Part shown: one piece after another, positions 30,424-35,980 of the stretch | How positions within the stretch are numbered: the stretch's first letter is position 1 | Layout of the letters: each line of letters opens with the position of its first letter | Origin: an uncultured Oscillospiraceae bacterium | GTDB taxonomy: Bacteria; Bacillota; Clostridia; Oscillospirales; Oscillospiraceae | Length of the DNA: 35,980 nucleotides | NCBI GenBank assembly: GCA_947626785.1 | Contig: CANQTO010000025.1 | Coordinates: 1 to 35,980, forward strand | Reading direction: 5' to 3' | Made by a program: the position numbers and the translations under genes | The notes under the pieces: generated by a model | What the model was told of the DNA's origin: nothing | Seen by the model: the letters and a program-made list of their open reading frames with translations, nothing else | Database searches by the model: none

Positions 30424-32823
30424 TCAGGCTCCAAAGTAGTGTTCTGCCTCCTGCCCGGACAGAGAAAAGATCTGGCAGAGGTGATCCACGGCGGCCTCAC
30501 GCCAGCCGGGCGCGGCAAAGATCCCCTTCAGGGACTCGATCCGTTTTTCCCAGTCCCCCGTGCTCATGCCGAAGCGGCCGTAATCCCGCTCCAGCTCCGC
30601 TCGGATCTCCCCGGCCAGCCGGTCGATCTGGGCGCAGAGGTTCTCCTCGGTGAATACGCTGTTCAGGGCCTCGCCCGCCCGGGTGAGGAAGGCGTCCTTA
30701 AACTCCGCGTTTTTCATCAGCGGCAGCACCATATAGGACAGCTGCCGCCTGCCCAGCCAAAAGTCGGAGAGGAGGTCGTAATACAGGTGCTCCTCGCTGT
30801 AGAAGCAGCTGTCCAGGTCGTAGAACATCAGCCGCCACCGGCCGTCGTTTTCCGTGGAGCGGCAGTAGCGCAGGTTGCCGGAGGTCAGGTCTCCGTTGCC
30901 CATAAAGCCCTCCAGCACCAGCCAGTCGATCAGGCTGTCCATATCCACCATCTGGCAGAGCCGCTCGTAGTTGGCCGGGTCCGCCAGGTCGCTGTATATA
31001 CAGAAGGTGAACACGTCCTTCCAGAGGGACGAGTTCTGGGACACGGTGGCCTCCAGTACCGTGACGCTCTTCCGGCTGACCCCAGCCAGGGAGGCGTAGT
31101 GCTGCTCGTTGGATTTCTCCATCAGGGCGTAGATGCCCCGGTATTTCCCGTCTATATAGAGCACGCAGTAGCGGTTGCGCAGGGCCATGACCTTATCGGA
31201 AAACTGGAGGGCCAGGTCCTGGCACAGCTCGTCGCGGATGACGGTCCCAAAATAGTCCGGCCCGGCCCGGAGCACCAGATTGGTAAACTCCGTCACGCCG
31301 CCGCCAAACAGATCGTAGTCCAGCTTGTCCTGCCCGTAGGCCCCCCGGAAACGCAGGCTCAGGTTCTTCTTCTCCAAAACCAGGCTGGTCTCCCCGTACA
31401 GCTTCACGCCGCAGGGGATGCGGAAGGAGCCCTCCGGACTGTAAAAGGCCAGGCTGCCCGGCGTCTCGACGCCCTTCATCTGGTTGGCATAGACCCGGTT
31501 GAACTGCCCGGCACTGTCGGTCACCAAGCTCACCACCGGCAAGCTGTGGTCTTGGTTGAGAATATAGCTCAGGGTCAGCGTCCGGCTGGGCAGCGCGTCC
31601 TCTTCAAAGCAGACTGCCCGGACGATGCCGCTCTCCGTCAGCGTCAGGGGTCCCTCGTAGACCGGGCTCGCCCCGGTGGGGACCGTGCCGTCCAGGGTGT
31701 AGCGGATGAGGCCCGGCCCGCTCAAGTGCACGGTCACAGACGGGACATCTTCAAAAACGCCGTCCGGCTCCAGCGCCTCGGGCATGGCGGACACCCGGCG
31801 GAAGCCCTGGCCGTTCTCCCGGCCCGGCGTGGGCACGGCAAAATAGAACCAGCCGCCCCGATCTTCCGTCCGGCCATAGCTGCCCAGATAGGGGATGCCC
31901 CGCAAAAGGGCGTAGTCCACAAGCTCGTAGTCCGGCCCGGACAGATACAGGGTCTCGCTCATAGAGTCCAGAGAGAAGGGGGCCCGGACACCGCCGGAGG
32001 CCTCCTCCGTGTTGCCGCAGCGGACCAGCAGCCGCTCGCCCGCCTCCAGCACCTGGTCCGGAAGGGCCCAGAGCCGGTAATCCTGCCGGTCGTCGGACAG
32101 ATAATAGCTGCCCAGCTGCACCGGGCCGCCGGAGATGTTTTGGATCTCCACCCAATCGCAGTCCTCCCGGCCCAGCTCCGGAAAGCTTCCAAAGTTGGCC
32201 GTGGCGGCCTCGCTGATGACCAGCGGGCCCGCCGGGCGCAGGCTCTCCTGCCAGGCCTCATAGCCCGCCGTGTCGTTGGGATAGCCCGGCGTGGGGAGGA
32301 GGCTCTCCTCATACAGGCCCTTCGGGCTCCGGCAGAGGCTCACATCCGCCTCCAGCTCCGGGCAGGCCAGGCTCTGGACCAGGGTCCCCCGGGCGGTATA
32401 CAGACTCAGTGTCTCCCCCTCGGACAGGGAAAAGTCCGCGTGCAGGCCGCTCTGGCTCTCCTTCCCCGAGGCAAAGACCAGCAGCCGCTCCCCGGGTCCC
32501 AGCCGGGCCTCCGGAAAGCTCCAGCCCCGGGAGCCCTCCTTGTCCGACAGGCTCCAGCCGGTCAGCTCCACCGCCTCGCCGGAGATGTTCTCCAGCTCGA
32601 TCCAGTCGGGAAAATCCCCGTCCCCGTCCGGGAGGGTGGCCCGGTTCTTTCTCATTAGCTCGGAGATGACCAGCTTCTCCGCATCCGGGTCCGGCGCCTC
32701 GGCCGGCAGCCCCGGCGGGGGGCTGCTCTCCGTCTCCGGTGCGCCGGTACAGCCGGCCAGCAGCAGGCAGAGGGCCAGAAGCACCCAGAAAAAGCCTCTT
32801 CTTTTTCTCTTCTCTGTGTGCAT
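30424..32823 (-). CDS. CotH-type kinase lipoprotein with two lamin-tail domains
   Basis: 799 aa. Lipoprotein signal with LLAGC (Cys25). Two lamin-tail-like domains follow (about 51-150 and 198-310, each opening LVISE and containing DW(I/V)E(L/I)xNISG). A chitobiase C-terminal-like module (about 374-420, RYTLDGTVPTGASPVYEGPL) precedes the CotH kinase domain (about 428-760). That domain has NRYCVLYIDGKYRGIYALMEK, GDLTSGNLRYCRS and the metal-binding YDLDSCF near 668. B. subtilis CotH phosphorylates spore coat proteins; this copy is lipid-anchored and not obviously a coat protein. GGAGG five bases before the ATG fixes the start. First gene of the four-gene operon. Confidence 0.9.
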   Translation of the reverse strand: MHTEKRKRRGFFWVLLALCLLLAGCTGAPETESSPPPGLPAEAPDPDAEKLVISELMRKNRATLPDGDGDFPDWIELENISGEAVELTGWSLSDKEGSRGWSFPEARLGPGERLLVFASGKESQSGLHADFSLSEGETLSLYTARGTLVQSLACPELEADVSLCRSPKGLYEESLLPTPGYPNDTAGYEAWQESLRPAGPLVISEAATANFGSFPELGREDCDWVEIQNISGGPVQLGSYYLSDDRQDYRLWALPDQVLEAGERLLVRCGNTEEASGGVRAPFSLDSMSETLYLSGPDYELVDYALLRGIPYLGSYGRTEDRGGWFYFAVPTPGRENGQGFRRVSAMPEALEPDGVFEDVPSVTVHLSGPGLIRYTLDGTVPTGASPVYEGPLTLTESGIVRAVCFEEDALPSRTLTLSYILNQDHSLPVVSLVTDSAGQFNRVYANQMKGVETPGSLAFYSPEGSFRIPCGVKLYGETSLVLEKKNLSLRFRGAYGQDKLDYDLFGGGVTEFTNLVLRAGPDYFGTVIRDELCQDLALQFSDKVMALRNRYCVLYIDGKYRGIYALMEKSNEQHYASLAGVSRKSVTVLEATVSQNSSLWKDVFTFCIYSDLADPANYERLCQMVDMDSLIDWLVLEGFMGNGDLTSGNLRYCRSTENDGRWRLMFYDLDSCFYSEEHLYYDLLSDFWLGRRQLSYMVLPLMKNAEFKDAFLTRAGEALNSVFTEENLCAQIDRLAGEIRAELERDYGRFGMSTGDWEKRIESLKGIFAAPGWREAAVDHLCQIFSLSGQEAEHYFGA

Positions 32824-32874
32824 ACGCGCCTCCGGACTTCCTCTCCGACCGCAAAGTACATAAAAATACATGCT

Positions 32875-32904
32875 ATTATACTTCAAAAGGGCCGCTTCTG
32901 TCAA
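32875..32904 (-). promoter_or_regulatory. Promoter of the CotH operon
   Basis: On the minus strand, TTGACA (32904-32899), 18-nt spacer, TATAAT (32880-32875); both hexamers are perfect consensus. The start codon is about 50 nt downstream. A vegetative sigma-70 promoter argues against strictly sporulation-specific expression. Confidence 0.88.
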
Positions 32905-32934
32905 CGCCGCCAAAGCTTAATTTCCGCGCCGCCC

Positions 32935-32963
32935 TTGCGCCGCCGGGCCCCGCTTGGTATAAT
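32935..32963 (+). promoter_or_regulatory. Promoter of the flavoprotein pair
   Basis: TTGCGC (32935-32940), 17-nt spacer, TATAAT (32958-32963), 32 nt before the start codon. Divergent from the CotH promoter. Confidence 0.8.
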
Positions 32964-32995
32964 GATGAAAACAGTTTTTTCAGCGAGGTTTTCTT

Positions 32996-34207
32996 ATGAG
33001 GCAAGTGATCGTGATCGGCGGCGGGGCCGCCGGGATGATGGCGGCCATCACCGCCGCTGAAGATAAAAACAACCGGGTGGTGCTGCTGGAGCGGCAGCAG
33101 CGGCTGGGCCGCAAGCTGCTCTCCACCGGCAACGGCCGCTGCAATCTGAGCAATCTGAACGCCTCCCCCGCCCATTACCACGGGGAGGACGCCGCCTTTG
33201 CCGTCCCGGTTTTGAAGCGGCTGCCCCCGGAGGCTGTTCTGGACTTCTTCCGCTCTCTGGGGCTGGTGACGGTGACGGAGCCGGACGGGCGGGTCTATCC
33301 CCTGTCCGATTCGGCCAACAGCGTGCTGGACGTGCTGCGCTTCACCCTGGAGCAGCGGGGCGTGGAAGTGCTCTGCTCCTGCCCCGTGCGGGAGCTGCGG
33401 CGGAAGGGGGCGGGCTTCCAGGTGCTCACCGACCAGGCCCTCATCTCTGCCGACGCGGTGATCGTGGCCTGCGGCGGGGCCGCCGGGGCCCGGCTGGGGG
33501 GCGTGTCCGACGGCTATAAGCTCCTGGACGCCCTGGGCCACGGCCGGACCCGGCTCTACCCCGCCCTGAGCCCGCTGCTGACCGCGCCGGACTACCCCCG
33601 GGCCCTGAAGGGGGTCCGGGCGGACGGGGCCCTGCGCCTGATGCAGGGCAAGCGTCTGCTTGGCCAAAGCGCGGGGGACATCCAGTTTACCGAGCGGGGC
33701 GTCTCCGGCCCCGCCGCCTTCGACCTGTCCCGGGCCGCCGCCCTGGCGGAGGGGGAGCTGAGCTTGCGGATGGACTTCCTGCGGGCCTGGCCGGGACCCC
33801 AGACGGAGGAGCTGCTCCGGGCCCGGCGGGCCGCCCTGCCCGCCCTGGAGGCGGGCCAGCTCTTCACCGGCATGGTCCACAACCGGCTGGGCCGGATGCT
33901 GGTGAAGTACGCCGGGGTGGACGCCGCCCGGCCCCTGCGGGAGCTGAGCCAGGCGGAGCTGCGCCGCGCCGCGGAGGCGGTGAAGGACTTCCGGCTGCCG
34001 GTCACGGGCGTGGAGGGCTTCGACAGCGCCCAGGTCACCGCCGGCGGCGTCCGGACCCGGGATTTTGACCCGGAGACCCTGGAGAGCCGCCGCTGCCCTG
34101 GGCTCTTCGCCTGCGGGGAGCTGCTGGACATCGACGGGGACTGCGGAGGCTACAACCTCCAGTGGGCCTGGGCCAGCGGCATGGTGGCCGGGAGGCTGGG
34201 CAGATGA
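32996..34207 (+). CDS. BaiN/RdsA-family NAD(P)/FAD-dependent oxidoreductase (HI0933/YhiN-like)
   Basis: 403 aa flavoprotein. FAD is bound by IGGGAAGMMAA at the N-terminus; RLGRKLLSTGNGRCNLSN is the diagnostic second stretch of this family. The chain ends with the typical LFACGELLDIDGDCGGYNLQWAWASG. BaiN from Clostridium scindens reduces bile-acid intermediates, but most family members are widespread housekeeping-type proteins of unknown substrate, so no bile-acid role is claimed. GAGG precedes the ATG. The stop overlaps the next start (ATGA). Confidence 0.92.
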   Translation: MRQVIVIGGGAAGMMAAITAAEDKNNRVVLLERQQRLGRKLLSTGNGRCNLSNLNASPAHYHGEDAAFAVPVLKRLPPEAVLDFFRSLGLVTVTEPDGRVYPLSDSANSVLDVLRFTLEQRGVEVLCSCPVRELRRKGAGFQVLTDQALISADAVIVACGGAAGARLGGVSDGYKLLDALGHGRTRLYPALSPLLTAPDYPRALKGVRADGALRLMQGKRLLGQSAGDIQFTERGVSGPAAFDLSRAAALAEGELSLRMDFLRAWPGPQTEELLRARRAALPALEAGQLFTGMVHNRLGRMLVKYAGVDAARPLRELSQAELRRAAEAVKDFRLPVTGVEGFDSAQVTAGGVRTRDFDPETLESRRCPGLFACGELLDIDGDCGGYNLQWAWASGMVAGRLGR

Positions 34208-35790
34208 TCTTAGTGCGGAATTTACGGTTGGAGCCCGGAGAGGAGCCGGAGCTCCTGCGGCAGAAGGCCGCGAAAAAGCTCCGGGTGGCCCCGAAGCGGA
34301 TCGCGGACTTCAAGCTGGTGAAAAAATCTTTGGACGCCCGCCGGAAGGGGGACATCCACTACAACTGCTCCGCCGCCCTGGCCCTGAAGGGGGACGAGGC
34401 CCGGCTTTTGGAGCGGGACCGGAGCGGGGATGTCGGCCCCTACGCGCCGCCGGTGTATGCCATCCCCCATGTGGAGGCCGCCCAGCGGCCCCTGGTGGTG
34501 GGCTTTGGCCCGGCGGGGATGTTTGCGGCCCTGGTGCTGGCCAAGGCCGGAGCCCGCCCCCTGGTCCTGGAGCGGGGCCTGGACGCGGTGAGCCGCCAGG
34601 CGGCGGTGGAGGCCTTCCGCTCCGGCGGAAAGCTGGACCCGGAGTGCAACAGCCTCTTCGGCGAGGGCGGGGCCGGCACCTTCTCCGACGGGAAGCTGAA
34701 CACCGGCATCCACGACCCCCGGCTCCACTGGGTGCTGGAGCAGTTTGCCGCCCACGGGGCCCCGGAGAGCGTGCTCTACGACGCCAAGCCCCACATCGGG
34801 ACGGACATCCTCATCCACGTGGTGCAGAGCTTCCGCCGGAGCATCCTGGAGCTAGGCGGGGAGGTGCGTTTTTCCGCCCGGCTGGAGCGGCTGAAGATCG
34901 AAAACGGCGTCCTGACCGGGGCCCTGGTCTCCCAGGGGGGCGAGCTTCTGGAGCTGCCCTGCCGGCAGCTGATCCTGGCCGCCGGGCACTCGGCAAGGGA
35001 CCTGATGAGGACCCTGTATGAGCAGGGCATCCCTATGGAGCGCAAGCCCTTCTCCATGGGCCTGCGCATCGAGCACAGGCAGGCGGACATCGACCTGGCC
35101 CAGTACGGCCGGCCCCGGGGGGAGCTGCCCCCGGCGGACTACTCCCTGCACGTGCACCTGCCCGGCGGCGGCAGCGCCTATACCTTCTGCATGTGCCCCG
35201 GAGGGGAGGTCTTCGCCTCCGCCTCGGAGGAGGGCGGCGTGGTCACCAACGGGATGAGCCGCTCCGACCGGGCGGGGGAGAACGCCAACGCGGCGCTGTT
35301 GGTGGGCCTGGAGCCGGAGGACTTCCCCGGCGAGGGGCCTCTGGCGGGCATGGTCTGGCAGCGGGAGATCGAGCAGCGGGCCTTCGCCTACGGCGGCGGG
35401 GACTACCGGGCCCCGGCCCAGCTGGCGGGGGATTTCCTGGCCCACAGGCCCAGCGCGGGCCCCGGCTCTGTCGCCCCCAGCTACCGGCCCGGCGTGGTCT
35501 GGGGCGAGCTGCGGCAGGTGCTGCCGGAGCGGATCTGCTCCGTGCTGGAGCGGGCCCTGCCGGAGCTGGACAAGAAGCTCCGGGGCTTTGCCGCCCCGGA
35601 CGCGGTGCTCACCGCGCCGGAGACCCGCTCCTCCTCCCCGGTGCGCATCCTCCGGGGGCCGGACCTCTGTTCCCCGGCCGCGGCGGGGCTCTACCCCTGC
35701 GGCGAGGGCGCGGGCTACGCCGGCGGCATCAGCTCCGCCGCCGTGGACGGCATGCGCTGCGCCGAGGCAGTGCTGAAGGCGCTGATGTAA
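34204..35790 (+). CDS. FAD-dependent dehydrogenase (COG2509-like)
   Basis: 528 aa from the ATG that overlaps the preceding stop. A small N-terminal domain (about 1-95, VRNLRLEPGEE..., AAKKLRV, FKLVKKSLDARRK) is followed by an FAD-binding core starting VVGFGPAGMFAALVLAKAGA. NSLFGEGGAGTFSDGKLNT and the C-terminal LYPCGEGAGYAGGISSAAVDGM are hallmark stretches of this uncharacterised dehydrogenase family. Coupled to the BaiN-like gene; both are flavoproteins of related superfamilies but distinct families. Substrate unknown. A terminator follows. Confidence 0.92.
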   Translation: MILVRNLRLEPGEEPELLRQKAAKKLRVAPKRIADFKLVKKSLDARRKGDIHYNCSAALALKGDEARLLERDRSGDVGPYAPPVYAIPHVEAAQRPLVVGFGPAGMFAALVLAKAGARPLVLERGLDAVSRQAAVEAFRSGGKLDPECNSLFGEGGAGTFSDGKLNTGIHDPRLHWVLEQFAAHGAPESVLYDAKPHIGTDILIHVVQSFRRSILELGGEVRFSARLERLKIENGVLTGALVSQGGELLELPCRQLILAAGHSARDLMRTLYEQGIPMERKPFSMGLRIEHRQADIDLAQYGRPRGELPPADYSLHVHLPGGGSAYTFCMCPGGEVFASASEEGGVVTNGMSRSDRAGENANAALLVGLEPEDFPGEGPLAGMVWQREIEQRAFAYGGGDYRAPAQLAGDFLAHRPSAGPGSVAPSYRPGVVWGELRQVLPERICSVLERALPELDKKLRGFAAPDAVLTAPETRSSSPVRILRGPDLCSPAAAGLYPCGEGAGYAGGISSAAVDGMRCAEAVLKALM

Positions 35791-35813
35791 ACTTCCCCGA
35801 TAAGATAAAAACG

Positions 35814-35841
35814 CCCGGAGCAGCGCTCCGGGACATTTTTT
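35814..35841. terminator. Terminator after the flavoprotein pair
   Basis: CCCGGAGCAGCGCTCCGGG (35814-35832) followed by ACATTTTTT. The preceding GATAAAAACG on plus gives CGTTTTTATC on minus, so it can also end the convergent partial gene. Confidence 0.85.
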
Positions 35842-35980
35842 AAAGGATCGCGTTGATCTCGTTCTCGATCTTCTTGGCTACGTCTTCTGGGACGATCTTC
35901 TTGCTGACCACCAGGTCAAAGATCTCGCCGCAGGACTTGCTGTTGAAGAGCTTGATGGGGTACTTCATGATGTTGGGGGC
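35840..35980 (-). CDS. C-terminal fragment of an unidentified protein (cut by window edge)
   Basis: The minus strand codes 46 residues and a TAA. The visible part reads APNIMKYPIKLFNSKSCGEI, continuing FDLVVSKKIVPEDVAKKIEN and ending EINAIL. The amphipathic, Lys/Glu-rich C-terminal helix and codon use match the surrounding genes, and the adjoining bidirectional hairpin supports a real gene end. The N-terminus is outside the window and I do not recognise the family from this piece. Confidence 0.7.
   Translation of the reverse strand, partial: APNIMKYPIKLFNSKSCGEIFDLVVSKKIVPEDVAKKIENEINAIL

Noticed and set aside
30394-32658. 754-codon plus frame opposite the CotH gene
   Set aside because: No domain, and the minus strand shows lipobox, lamin-tail and CotH motifs with a consensus promoter.

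Overview
The window is GC-rich, densely coded DNA from a strictly anaerobic, probably endospore-forming Firmicute. A six-gene Rnf complex, dipicolinate synthase (dpaAB), a SpoIID-like protein, IreB, a T-box-controlled pheST operon and a CsoR/CopA copper operon together suggest an Oscillospiraceae-type gut clostridium (Flavonifractor/Lawsonibacter/Intestinimonas-like). The family placement is inference from gene content and protein style; no 16S rRNA is present. I saw no tRNA, rRNA, CRISPR array, transposase or prophage.

Layout. 1-617: no credible gene, but a dense series of perfect hairpins and longer-range stems, possibly a structured RNA. 618-2042 (minus): membrane-anchored HtrA-type protease. 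2359-7590: the rnfCDGEAB operon with its own promoter, a 30-nt perfect palindrome in the leader, and a terminator. 7646-8156: a 208-bp structured element ending in a sigma-70 promoter, then a folded leader for a 1071-aa secreted protein (8172-11387). 11452-14453: copper operon (CsoR operator, csoR, copA with an in-frame CopZ-like tail that has its own ribosome binding site). 14465-16171 (minus): alanine racemase and a small lipoprotein. 16296-16742: a second copy of the 208-bp element, whose promoter fires into a T-box leader for pheS-pheT (16776-20509). 20565-20945: ireB. 20944-22390 (minus): dpaB and dpaA. 22423-23816: thyA-folA. 23809-24855 (minus): SpoIID-like protein. 24876-27560: membrane protein, rarA, a DUF951 protein and a GIY-YIG protein. 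27578-32823 (minus): an operon of CotH-like kinase, VTC-domain protein, DUF4956 membrane protein and a beta-helix lipoprotein. 32935-35841: two flavoproteins in an overlapping pair. 35840-35980: the C-terminus of an unidentified protein.

How it works together. Rnf couples ferredoxin oxidation and NAD reduction to ion pumping, the energy core of such an anaerobe. dpaAB and spoIID belong to spore formation. thyA and folA form a closed pair, because ThyA makes the dihydrofolate that FolA recycles. The CotH/VTC/DUF4956/beta-helix operon looks like a surface or envelope system of unknown purpose and is the best candidate for undescribed biology among the proteins. The two 208-bp elements, with conserved unpaired blocks, a stem that changes on both sides, and an outward promoter at the same end, are the best candidate among the non-coding features.
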